NCBI GenBank assembly: GCA_964390495.1
Contig: CAYMIN010000015.1
Location: 1 to 64,000 of the forward strand
Reading direction: 5' to 3'
Source of the DNA: UBA11051 sp964390495
Lineage (GTDB): Bacteria; Armatimonadota; Zipacnadia; Zipacnadales; UBA11051
Length of the DNA stretch: 64,000 nucleotides
The notes under the pieces were generated by a model, which saw nothing but the letters and a program-made list of their open reading frames with translations, did not search any database and had not been told where the DNA came from. This document shows, in pieces, positions 43,332-51,854 of this stretch (positions are counted from its first letter, which is position 1; each line of letters begins with the position of its first letter). The position numbers and the translations under genes were made by a program.

Positions 43332-44426
43332 CTACTGCAGGGTCCAGCGGGTGTAGAGGAGGCCTCCGGGGTCCTGCATGTACGCCAGCACCTGTTCGTG
43401 GTGCGGGGTCTCCTTGAGATTGGAGTAGAAGACAGTCACTACCTGCCCGGGAGTCACCTCCAGGGAGACGGGATAGCCCATGTCGCAGGGCTGGTCGAAG
43501 TCGTAGATGGTGATGGTATTGTCGGTATCCCAGGTCCGGCCCTCATCGTAGGAGAGCGCGCCATGGATGCTGAAAGGCTCCCGGCGATGGCCATAGACGC
43601 AGAGAATCGGGCCGGAGCTGAGGCGGGTCAGATGGGGCGGGTGCCCCCACATCCCCGTCTGCTCAAGCTCGGTCCACGTGTAGCCGCCGTCATCGGAGGT
43701 GGCTTGGTAGAGGTATCGCTGATCGTAATCAGCGAACTGAGTGCGGACCATGACGAGCAGGTGGCCGGGCGTCAACTCCAGCAGGTGGTTCTCATTGAAG
43801 AGGCCGTAAGTCTCGACGTCGGTTCCGACCGGCCCGTGCAGTTGGCCTATCTCGGTCCAGGTGTCGCCTTTGTCAGGTGACTCCCAGACTCCAGCGATGC
43901 CGTCAGGGGTGGCAGGACCGACATAGATGAGACGACCGTCGCTGAGTGCAGCCGGGCCGGCATGATGGCCGATGGGGATCTCATGGGCATCGTCCCAGGT
44001 GCGGCCGCCATCAGTAGAGCGCATCAGCCAGCCGCCGGTCGGGGTATCCGGGGTGACCCCCTGGCGCGCGATCCGTGCAGACCACTGTGAGTACCACGGT
44101 TCCGGCAGGCGGTCGATGTCCAGCCAGCGCAGATAGGCCGTGGAGGTGAACCAAGTCAGAACGAGGGTACCGTCGGCCATGGTCAGGAGGTTGGCGTCGC
44201 GGTCGTCGAGCTCGCTGTCGAAGACCTCCTGGGGGAGTTCCCAGGTCTGCCCGCCGTCGTAGGAGTGGATCACGACTTCGCGGCCGACGGGGTCAACATG
44301 GTACTTGCGCTCGGAGGCGCTGACCAGGATATGTTCGCCCTCGACGCGAGTAATGCCGGGCCAGCCGTACATCTGATCAGGGCGTGAAGCGACCACCCCG
44401 TGCTCGAAATTGCCTGCTTCTAGCAT
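43332..44426 (-). CDS. Cytoplasmic sialidase-like BNR/Asp-box propeller
   Basis: 364 residues with no signal peptide; AAGGGAG upstream of the ATG. Five Asp boxes of the S-x-D-x-G-x-x-W type (SYDGGQTW, STDGGRTW, SPDKGDTW, SDDGGYTW, SYDEGRTW) mark a six-bladed sialidase fold. Several arginines could form a sialidase-like triad, but I cannot assign them firmly. Unlike its neighbours it appears cytoplasmic. It is last in the minus-strand run, 36 nt after the fifth secreted propeller, and may process a sugar released by the exported proteins. Confidence 0.8.
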   Translation of the reverse strand: MLEAGNFEHGVVASRPDQMYGWPGITRVEGEHILVSASERKYHVDPVGREVVIHSYDGGQTWELPQEVFDSELDDRDANLLTMADGTLVLTWFTSTAYLRWLDIDRLPEPWYSQWSARIARQGVTPDTPTGGWLMRSTDGGRTWDDAHEIPIGHHAGPAALSDGRLIYVGPATPDGIAGVWESPDKGDTWTEIGQLHGPVGTDVETYGLFNENHLLELTPGHLLVMVRTQFADYDQRYLYQATSDDGGYTWTELEQTGMWGHPPHLTRLSSGPILCVYGHRREPFSIHGALSYDEGRTWDTDNTITIYDFDQPCDMGYPVSLEVTPGQVVTVFYSNLKETPHHEQVLAYMQDPGGLLYTRWTLQ

Positions 44427-44462
44427 CGTTTTTCTCCCTTCGTTGTGTAGCCGTGTGCCTCA

Positions 44463-46766
44463 TTACAGCTTCATGCTCCACAGGTGCGAGCCGATCGCGA
44501 AATAGATGCGGCCGCCGCTGATGCCGATGCCGGCGCTGATGCCGCCCGGGGCGTCGGCCAGCTTCTCAACCGCATACGTGCCCGGTGTGATCCTCACTAT
44601 CGCGTTGCTGAGCACCACGTAGATATTGCCATCGGGGCCGCGCTCCATGCCGTTGACCGGCACGCCGCCGTATTCCGCAAGGCTCTGCTGATGCACCACT
44701 TGCTTGCTTTCCGGGTCGAAGACAAAGAACACCGAATCGCCGCCCATGCAGTAGAGCTTGCCGTCAGGGCCCATCTTCATGCGCCCAATGGCCGACATTC
44801 CCGGTATCGGCACCACTTTCCACTTGACCTGCTTGGTCTCCCAGTCCAGTACCCAAATGACGGCGTCCTTCTCGACGGCCTTGCCACCGTGGGTGCCCGA
44901 GACGGTGGTGCCGCAGATGAGATCGCCATTGGGTAGAGCTTGCATCGGGATGGTGCTGTGGTACTCGATGAGGTCCTCGTGGGTGAATTTCAGCGTCTCG
45001 CCGGTTTCGAGGTTGTAGATGTCCATGCCGCCGCCGACGCGCCCATAGCCGGGCAGGCCGGAGATGATGATATGCTTGCCGTCGGGATGAGCGAAGGCTC
45101 CCCAGGGCAAATTGAGGTCGGGCCGGGAATGCTCGATAACACGTTGCGGATTCTGCTCCGGGGGCTGGACGATCACCTGATCGGGAGGCTGCTGGGTAAG
45201 CAGCAGGGTCTTAAGGCACAGGTGGGGATGATGGGCGTGGCGGCCCTGCACGTTGATCAGGGAAAAGACATGCTCGCCGGCCTTCAACTCGAATGGCCCG
45301 GCAGTCAGCGGCGGCGCAAGGCTGAGGCTATGGTGCTGGCAGTCGAATTGCTCGGTAATCCTCTGCTCACCCATGTCGAACCGCAACCAGGTATAGCCCG
45401 GGGCGCGGTAGTAGGAGACGTAGAGATAATACTGGCCGTCCGCGGGTGCGGTCAGCTTGAAGTCGGCGCGGCCATTGTAGGTATCGGCCTGCCACAACAA
45501 GGCATCGCGGTCCTGCAGATAGACGAGTTTGCCGTTGTCGGTTTCCCCAAGTTCGGCAAGCTCGGCGGCGGGAATGCCGCGTGCGATCGTGGGCAGCCCG
45601 GGGTTGAGGTTGATGGGCTTCTCAGTATCCAGCACGTGGAGGCTGCCGCCCGTGTACATGCCGCCGAAAACGTACTTGCCCTGAGTGTCCATGCCCTTGA
45701 GCGCGATGGCACCCGGGTAGTACTGCAACTCGTCCGCCTGCGGATCGTAGCAGATTAAGCGGGAAGGATGGGAGGAGTTGGCGTAGATCTTGCCGTCCGG
45801 GCCATCTGTCAGGACGCGTACCATGCTACCTTCGGATTCATAGTCGAACTCAAGGCGCTTGGTCAGGCCGGTGTTGGGATCGTAGATCTCCATGTACTTT
45901 TCGAGCATATCGAAGGTATTGACGAGGCGACCGTCGGGCAGTTGCGGCTTCGCGCCGCGCGGCACGGCCGGGGCCGGCAGGTCGGCTTGCTCAACAATGG
46001 TCTTACCACCGTCATGCAGAAGATAGTACACCGTCCCGTCCTGGAGCGGCGCGGTGCCATAGAGCTTGCCATCAACGCCTCGCCAGATACGCCCGCTTTC
46101 GACCTTGCGCTGCTCCTCCGGAATGAGCTGGCGCTTCTCGCCGGTTTCGGAGTGATAGGCTATGATGTTGCACTTGGCCGTCCCGATGCCGCAATAGACC
46201 CAGCCGGCGTCATCGAAGCCCAAATATGACAGGTACTTCTGGTCGTCCATGCTGCCATGGTCTTTGAGCTCTTTGGTCTTTGGATCAAAGGAGGTGAGAT
46301 TGGCGTGATAGACGCTGCCTGCCCAGATCGTGCCATCGGGAGCCTCGGCGATGCACATCACAGCCCCGACGCCGGGGGCGCGGCCATGGAAGGCCCACTC
46401 CCGCGAGGTCGGGTCGAACTCCAGAAAAATCCCGTCCTGACTGGTGTAGAACTTGCCGTTACTGGCCACCAGCGAGCCATAGGGCGGAGAGTTAGGCACC
46501 CCCTCAGGCGTGTATATCTGCTCCGTTTCGCCGCTATCAACGTCAATGACGAGAATCCAGCCCCTGGGCGAGAGGTCGAGACTGCCGACGATGACGAGGC
46601 TGTGGCCGCTGCCATCCTCCGCGCCATAGACACCGCGAGCCTCAGCCAGTGGTACCGGAACACCGTGGTCAGTAAACCTCTCGTCCTGCGGGGCCTGCTG
46701 CGCAGAAGCAGATGCGAGCATGAGGCACATTAAACCTGCGGCCAGCATACTTGTGCAGGGCTTCAT
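44463..46766 (-). CDS. Secreted propeller/beta-sandwich protein, paralog 5
   Basis: 767 residues, signal peptide to ~residue 22 (ASAQ). Most divergent member of the five-paralog array. N-terminal propeller half (~25-415) with blades such as PYGSL..SNGKFYT, FLEFDP, APDGTIWAG and DGKLYG. Inserted beta-sandwich (~425-580, DGQYYLYVSYYRAPGYTWLRFD...GPFELKAGEHVFSL). C-terminal propeller half (~590-767, HPDGKHIIISGLPGYG, IYNLETGE, GPDGKLYCMG, RITPGTY). Separated from paralogs 1-4 by the GH30-like and M55 genes. No enzyme motif recognised; the fold suggests carbohydrate binding or a lyase. Confidence 0.8.
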   Translation of the reverse strand: MKPCTSMLAAGLMCLMLASASAQQAPQDERFTDHGVPVPLAEARGVYGAEDGSGHSLVIVGSLDLSPRGWILVIDVDSGETEQIYTPEGVPNSPPYGSLVASNGKFYTSQDGIFLEFDPTSREWAFHGRAPGVGAVMCIAEAPDGTIWAGSVYHANLTSFDPKTKELKDHGSMDDQKYLSYLGFDDAGWVYCGIGTAKCNIIAYHSETGEKRQLIPEEQRKVESGRIWRGVDGKLYGTAPLQDGTVYYLLHDGGKTIVEQADLPAPAVPRGAKPQLPDGRLVNTFDMLEKYMEIYDPNTGLTKRLEFDYESEGSMVRVLTDGPDGKIYANSSHPSRLICYDPQADELQYYPGAIALKGMDTQGKYVFGGMYTGGSLHVLDTEKPINLNPGLPTIARGIPAAELAELGETDNGKLVYLQDRDALLWQADTYNGRADFKLTAPADGQYYLYVSYYRAPGYTWLRFDMGEQRITEQFDCQHHSLSLAPPLTAGPFELKAGEHVFSLINVQGRHAHHPHLCLKTLLLTQQPPDQVIVQPPEQNPQRVIEHSRPDLNLPWGAFAHPDGKHIIISGLPGYGRVGGGMDIYNLETGETLKFTHEDLIEYHSTIPMQALPNGDLICGTTVSGTHGGKAVEKDAVIWVLDWETKQVKWKVVPIPGMSAIGRMKMGPDGKLYCMGGDSVFFVFDPESKQVVHQQSLAEYGGVPVNGMERGPDGNIYVVLSNAIVRITPGTYAVEKLADAPGGISAGIGISGGRIYFAIGSHLWSMKL

Positions 46767-46850
46767 TGTCTGTTGATCCTTTCACTGAGCGGTTTTCAGT
46801 CACCGTGCCTTTCTAAGCTTCTGCTCAGAGGGCACGTTTGGTGGCTGAGC

Positions 46851-47636
46851 CTAGAACTTGTAGATGTCCAGGGGGGAGTCGAAGGTCGCCTCCCAGGTAT
46901 TGTCATCTATCTTCTTTCCGAGCTTTTCGCCGCGCTTCTCGGCATACTCGGGGGTCTGAATGACCATCTTGCCGGCAAGCGGAAAATCCATCTTGAAGGG
47001 CTTACACGCGTCAATGCGCTGCAAGCATTCGGTGGCGCCTTCCCGGAGCATCTCGTGAGCCTTCTCGGGAGCAATCAGTACACCACACTGCCGCGACCAG
47101 CCCTCCTTGACCGCGACCGTGACGATCTCATCGCCGAGGAAATGGCGGGCCTCCTCGCAGCAGGCAACGTCGCCGGTAACCATTACCACCGGCACACCGA
47201 AATGACCGATGACCAGGGCGCTCTGCACGATCTCGCCCGACTCGATACCGCCGTACCAGTACTTGCTCTCGGCCAGGCTGCTCTGGGTGTGGTGCAGCAT
47301 TCCGGTTTCGGTGCCGTTCATGGCATGATAGCCGAACAGCACTGCACAGTCGAAGGTTTCGTCCAAGCCGCTAGCAGGCCGCGGGCGCTCGGTGCCCGTG
47401 AAGTACCTGGCCCCCGGATGCATCAGTTGAGGCATGAAGTTACAGCCGCTGGCATGCCCATCGCTGATGACGATGTCGGTGGCTCCCCCCTCGAGAAGGC
47501 CCTCGACCAGGGCGTGAAGGTCGGCCATCAGCAGCGGGCGCCCCTCTTTCTGGTATAGGTCAGGATCGCGCCCACACTGCGCAAATGTCGAGATGCCGCT
47601 GATGCCCTCCATGTCTGTTGCAACGAAAACTTTCAT
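46851..47636 (-). CDS. dppA: M55 D-aminopeptidase (DppA-like)
   Basis: 261 residues. Zinc peptidase of family M55, which removes N-terminal D-residues from peptides such as those from peptidoglycan. Motifs: TDMEGISG (metal Asp/Glu), SDGHASG, FGYHAM and LHHTQSS. No signal peptide, so cytoplasmic. GGAGG 9 nt before the ATG. Sits between the GH30-like gene and the fifth propeller paralog, 71 nt from the former; probably co-transcribed. Confidence 0.93.
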   Translation of the reverse strand: MKVFVATDMEGISGISTFAQCGRDPDLYQKEGRPLLMADLHALVEGLLEGGATDIVISDGHASGCNFMPQLMHPGARYFTGTERPRPASGLDETFDCAVLFGYHAMNGTETGMLHHTQSSLAESKYWYGGIESGEIVQSALVIGHFGVPVVMVTGDVACCEEARHFLGDEIVTVAVKEGWSRQCGVLIAPEKAHEMLREGATECLQRIDACKPFKMDFPLAGKMVIQTPEYAEKRGEKLGKKIDDNTWEATFDSPLDIYKF

Positions 47637-47707
47637 GGTTCACATCCTCCAAGAGTGTGATTTCCCAAACTGGTCCAGCCACGACTGTGGCCGTGCATTT
47701 CCAGAGC

Positions 47708-49132
47708 TCAAGAGCCTTCCGCCGGCATCGTTGTCAGGGTCAGTAGCGAGTGTGCGGCCAGTCCCACTTGAACAGTCCCGTTATGCGCCAGCACAGGCTC
47801 GAGCTCTCTGAAGCCCTCGTCTTGAGTTGTGCGGATCGCACGGAAGCGTATGGTCTCCGTGGGTAAGCCGGAGATAATCGCGTCGCCTTGGTCGCGGAGG
47901 TTGGCGATATGAAGCGTATAGACCCGCCCAGTATCCGCCGGCCCGACAAAGGCTGTAAAGAGCACCTCCGGATCGTCGGAGGTTGTGCTCAGGGCCTCCA
48001 CCCCCGGCGGTGTGAGGTTGCAGAAGTGCTTCACGAAGTGAAACCGCGCGGTCGGCAGCAGCTTGGTCCGGCCGGTTTCGTCCGCTTCCTCTTTCAGGAT
48101 GCTGTAGTCGGAGGTGAATTCCCACTGCATCGTTGCCTGCGGTCGCGCGTAAAGCAGCAGCTCCTGGTACATCCGCAGCTCGCGCAGGGCGTAATCGAAG
48201 CTCTCAAAGGACCGCGTGCGCCAGGCATGAGGGTCCACGCCCAGCTCAGTCACCAGCAGCGGGAGGTTGAGGTCCGCCGCCAGATCGGCCCAGGCGGCAT
48301 ACTGCTCGGGACTGGCCCCGCCCCAGGAATGAAAGCCGACCGCGCCCACATACTGCATCGCCTCGGGGTCCGCAGCCGCTACCTGTGCGTAAGTGTGTGT
48401 CCCACGCGGGCCGGTGGCGTCGGCTAGAAGCATCCTGGTCTTCAGGCCGAGACGCTCAAGCTGAGCGCCGATACGCTTAATCGCCTCGCAGTGCTCCTGA
48501 GCCGAGAAAAACACCATGACGCCGAGGTTAGGCTCGTTGAATGAGAATAGGTCCGGCTCGACACCATACTGGCGGCGGGCGTACAGCAGATACGAGCGGA
48601 TACACTCAAGTAGCTCGGGCCATTTGTCGGGATGCCCTCGGCGGTGATGGGTATTCGGCGGCTTGCCCGGCTCGGCGTAGAGCCACTCAGGGAGCCACCA
48701 GACACTGCTGACATAAGGGATGCCCATGTCCTGGAGCTGTCTTGCCAGCAGCAATTCGGCCCGCAATTTCGAACCCGCCTGGTCTTGACTCGCCAGATAC
48801 TCCCAGTTGGTGGCATCCGGTGAATCGTTGTCGTTGGCGGGCTCCCAATCATTCAGGCTCATCTCGGTGCGGGCCCAGGCGATCCGCAGATGGCTGAGCG
48901 TGTACTGAGTTACCGGTGATTCAATTTCGAAGCAGTAGTTCCCGCCGAACCCGTCAAGCTGATAGCGCACCTGCCTCAGGTCAAGCGTAAGCTGCGTCTG
49001 CCTATCCTGGGCCTGCGATACCGAGACGACAGCCACCAGCAACAACAGCAACACCGCAGTAAAGCTAATCGCCAAAGGCGCCTTGCCCCGGCGCGTGTGA
49101 CCTCGTGGATTAGTCCAGCCCCGGTATATCAT
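47708..49132 (-). CDS. Secreted GH30-like clan A glycosidase
   Basis: 474 residues from the ATG at 49132; a start 63 nt further upstream is possible, and neither has a good SD. Basic N-region then a membrane-spanning signal LAISFTAVLLLLLVAVV ending SQAQ. The TIM barrel opens with LDGFGGNYCFEI (GH30-type), has the acid/base FSFNEPN and a strand-7 nucleophile candidate LVTELG. The C-terminal beta domain (~385-474) ends SLLTLTT, typical of the GH30 side domain. Probably hydrolyses a plant or microbial polysaccharide. The proposed start codon lies inside the remnant of an old propeller gene. Confidence 0.78.
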   Translation of the reverse strand: MIYRGWTNPRGHTRRGKAPLAISFTAVLLLLLVAVVSVSQAQDRQTQLTLDLRQVRYQLDGFGGNYCFEIESPVTQYTLSHLRIAWARTEMSLNDWEPANDNDSPDATNWEYLASQDQAGSKLRAELLLARQLQDMGIPYVSSVWWLPEWLYAEPGKPPNTHHRRGHPDKWPELLECIRSYLLYARRQYGVEPDLFSFNEPNLGVMVFFSAQEHCEAIKRIGAQLERLGLKTRMLLADATGPRGTHTYAQVAAADPEAMQYVGAVGFHSWGGASPEQYAAWADLAADLNLPLLVTELGVDPHAWRTRSFESFDYALRELRMYQELLLYARPQATMQWEFTSDYSILKEEADETGRTKLLPTARFHFVKHFCNLTPPGVEALSTTSDDPEVLFTAFVGPADTGRVYTLHIANLRDQGDAIISGLPTETIRFRAIRTTQDEGFRELEPVLAHNGTVQVGLAAHSLLTLTTMPAEGS

Positions 49133-49226
49133 AGCTCCAGAAGTGGGTGTCGCAGGCGTAATCAAACAGCCCCTTATGCAACGCGCCACCGGCACTCATG
49201 CCTACGGGCGTGTCGGTCAGCTTTTC
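49110..49226 (-). pseudogene. 3'-terminal remnant of a sixth propeller paralog
   Basis: On the minus strand 38 codons read EKLTDTPVGMSAGGALHKGL and continue with an F-D-Y-A-C stretch to THFWSYDIPGLD and a TAA stop. The same C-terminal block ends the four neighbouring paralogs (EKLADTPVGITAGGALVNGL ... HVWTYEVPGL). Immediately upstream is an in-frame TAA and then unrelated sequence. So the rest of a sixth copy has been deleted. The remnant overlaps the 5' end of the GH30-like gene in another frame. The remaining bases up to 49464 hold nothing recognisable. Confidence 0.88.
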
Positions 49227-49464
49227 TTATAGGGCAGCACCCGAAATTGCTTACCTAGCCGACTATCGAGGCATCGCGTCGGGCTTGGGTAAGCTCGACC
49301 GTGCATCGCCCAAACCACGAATGGTTCATCCGGCACTTCTCATACGTGCTTGCAGCCCCCACTGTGTGTGCCTCATCTCATCAAGCTCGCGTTTCCCCGA
49401 GATTCCTACCGCACCAAACGTCTGCAGATGGTCTGGTGCCTCGGATTGCTAGTGATGCCGAAGG

Positions 49465-51783
49465 TCACAGCTTGGCGCTCCACAGACGCGACCCTATTGC
49501 GAAATAGACGCGCCCGCCGACAACCGCGATCCCGGCAGTAGGCGGGGCCGGCGTATCGGCGATCTTCTCGACCTCGAAGCTGCCCGGGGTGATCCTTACT
49601 AGCGCCTGTGAGAGGATCACGTAGATATTCCCATCGGGGCCGCGGGCCATGCCGTTGACCGGGGTGCCGCCATATTCTGCCAGGCTCTGGGTATGCACAA
49701 CCTCTTTTTTCTGCGGGTCAAAGACGAAGAAACCGGAGGCGTCCGCTATGCAGTACACCAAGCCGTCAGGACCGGTGCACATCAGGCGGATTCCACTAGC
49801 CCCGGCCACCGGCACCATCTGGAAGCCGATCTTCTTCGTCTCCCAGTCCAGGATGAAGAGGACAGCTTCCTTGGCCGCCGCCGTGGTGCCGTGGCCGCCG
49901 GATATCGAGCTACCACAGACGATGTCGCCATTGTCCAGCGGTGCCATGGACATGACGCAGTGGTTCTCGATCAGGTCTTTGTGGGTCAGGAGCATCTTTT
50001 CATCGGTCTCGAGATTGTAGATGCCGATGCCGCCGCCCAGGTAGCCGTAGCCGGGCGGGCCGGAGATCATGACATGTTTGCCATCGGCATGGGCGGCTGC
50101 GCCCCAGGGCACATTGATGTCAGGGGCGAATGCGGCGACCAGTCGCGGATTAGGCGGCTCGGCTGCAGCGATCACCTCGTCCGGCGGCTCTTTGGTAAGA
50201 CTAATGGCGGTGATACCGATCCAGGGATTGCCGGCCTCGGCTGCTATGGTCTTGACACTAAGTCGGTGCTCGCCCGCCTTAAGCTCCAGAGGGCCGAAGG
50301 TCTGGAAGGGCCCCGGCTGTGCCGCCTGGGCATAGCCCACATAGGGCTCCCTGAGATCTTTGCCGTCAAATGAGAACTGCACGGTACAATAACCGGGCGA
50401 CTGGTAGGGCGCGATGACCAGGTAGTACTGCCCGTCCTCGGCAGCCTCCAGCGGGAAGTGAATCTGGCCGCCGTACTCATCGGCGCGGAATAGCACCAGA
50501 TCGTGGCTCTCGATGTAATCAATCTTCCCCTCTTCGCTTTGCGCCAGCCTCGTCAGTTCCGCAGCGATGATCCCATCGCGGAGTTTGGCAGCAACCGAAG
50601 CCATATTCCAAGGCTTAATGGTATCAAATACGTACAGCCTGCCACCTCCGTAGTGGCCGCCGATGATGTACTCGCCCTGCACCGCAAAGCCCTTTCGGGC
50701 AATCGCGCCTTCTTCATACTTCAGGACCCCAGTCTCCGGATCATACACCACTCCGCGTGAGGGGTGCGCGGAGTTGCCATAGACCTTGCCGTCCGGGCCG
50801 GCAGTCAGCACGCGCAGGTAAGTGCCTTCTGATTCGTAGTCGAACTCGATACGCTTGGTCTTCCCGGTCTTGGGGTCTTGGACCTCAAGCCACTTCTGAA
50901 TCATGCTGTAATCTGTGAGTTTGCGGCCGTCAGGAAAGCTGCCCCCCTTGGCTCCCCAGCCGATGGCATATATCGGGGCATTGGGGGCGCAGTCCTCCTT
51001 ATTTATCTCTTCTGCCTTACCCGCCGACATCCGGTACCATTGCTCGCCTGCTTTGAGGTTCGCCCGTCCGTAAACCTTACCGTCAATGCCGCGGTGGAGT
51101 GTAGCAGTACCCACTTGACGGCTGTCTTCGGGGACTATCTGGACTTTCTCGCCGGTGGCGGGGTCATAGGTGACGATATTGCATAGCTGGGTCCCGATGC
51201 CGCCATAGACCCATCCGGCATCATCCACCGCGACATAGGACAGGTACTTCTGCTTGGGGTCCATGCGCCCGTGGTCCTTCATTTCTCGGGTTTCGGGATT
51301 GAATGAGACCAGACCGGCGGTGTAGGCGTTGCCGGCCCAGACCGTCCCGTCCGGGCCTTGAGTCACGTACAGGTAGCAGCTTGCATCCGGCGAAGGTCGG
51401 CCCTGGAAGGTCCACTCCCGCAAGGTCGGGTCGAACTCCAACAGCACGCCGTCCTGGGTGGTATAGAACTTCCCGTTAGTGTGCATCAACGAGCCGTAAG
51501 GGGCCGAGTTACCTACACCTTCCGGGCAGTAGATCTGCTGGGTCTCACCGGTGTCAATATCGGTAACCAGAATCCAGCCGCGCGGGCTCAAATCCAGGCT
51601 ACAGGCGATCACCAGGTTGTTGCCATTGGCGTCTTGGGTAACCACCACGCCACGGCGCTCGGCCAGCGGCACGGCCACCCCGTGGTCAATCAGCTTGGCA
51701 TCTTCCTGCGGGCCCTGGGCAATGGCGCACAGTGTCATCACGCCCAGCGCGCAGATGAGTACGTAGGTCATAGCACACCTCAT
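49465..51783 (-). CDS. Secreted propeller/beta-sandwich protein, paralog 4
   Basis: 772 residues from the ATG at 51783 (GAGAGGAG upstream). Signal peptide MRCAMTYVLICALGVMTLCA, then the family opening LIDHGVAVPLAERRGVV. Propeller blades: LSPRGWILVTDIDTGE, PYGSLMHTNGKFYTTQ, FLEFDP-type LLEFDP, QGPDGTVWAGN, DGKVYG. Inserted sandwich ~435-590 (EDGQYYLVIAPYQSPGYCTVQF...GPLELKAGEHRLS). C-terminal blades: HADGKHVMISGPPGYGYLGG, GPDGLVYC, GPDGNIYV. Closer to paralog 5 than to 1-3 in its C-terminal end (YFAIGSRLWSAKL). The function is unknown; it is exported. Confidence 0.8.
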   Translation of the reverse strand: MRCAMTYVLICALGVMTLCAIAQGPQEDAKLIDHGVAVPLAERRGVVVTQDANGNNLVIACSLDLSPRGWILVTDIDTGETQQIYCPEGVGNSAPYGSLMHTNGKFYTTQDGVLLEFDPTLREWTFQGRPSPDASCYLYVTQGPDGTVWAGNAYTAGLVSFNPETREMKDHGRMDPKQKYLSYVAVDDAGWVYGGIGTQLCNIVTYDPATGEKVQIVPEDSRQVGTATLHRGIDGKVYGRANLKAGEQWYRMSAGKAEEINKEDCAPNAPIYAIGWGAKGGSFPDGRKLTDYSMIQKWLEVQDPKTGKTKRIEFDYESEGTYLRVLTAGPDGKVYGNSAHPSRGVVYDPETGVLKYEEGAIARKGFAVQGEYIIGGHYGGGRLYVFDTIKPWNMASVAAKLRDGIIAAELTRLAQSEEGKIDYIESHDLVLFRADEYGGQIHFPLEAAEDGQYYLVIAPYQSPGYCTVQFSFDGKDLREPYVGYAQAAQPGPFQTFGPLELKAGEHRLSVKTIAAEAGNPWIGITAISLTKEPPDEVIAAAEPPNPRLVAAFAPDINVPWGAAAHADGKHVMISGPPGYGYLGGGIGIYNLETDEKMLLTHKDLIENHCVMSMAPLDNGDIVCGSSISGGHGTTAAAKEAVLFILDWETKKIGFQMVPVAGASGIRLMCTGPDGLVYCIADASGFFVFDPQKKEVVHTQSLAEYGGTPVNGMARGPDGNIYVILSQALVRITPGSFEVEKIADTPAPPTAGIAVVGGRVYFAIGSRLWSAKL

Positions 51784-51854
51784 TCTGGCTGCTCCTCTCG
51801 GTAGCACTCGCATCTTGCTGAGTTACGTAGGTCGAACCTGCCGCCCGGCACGTT

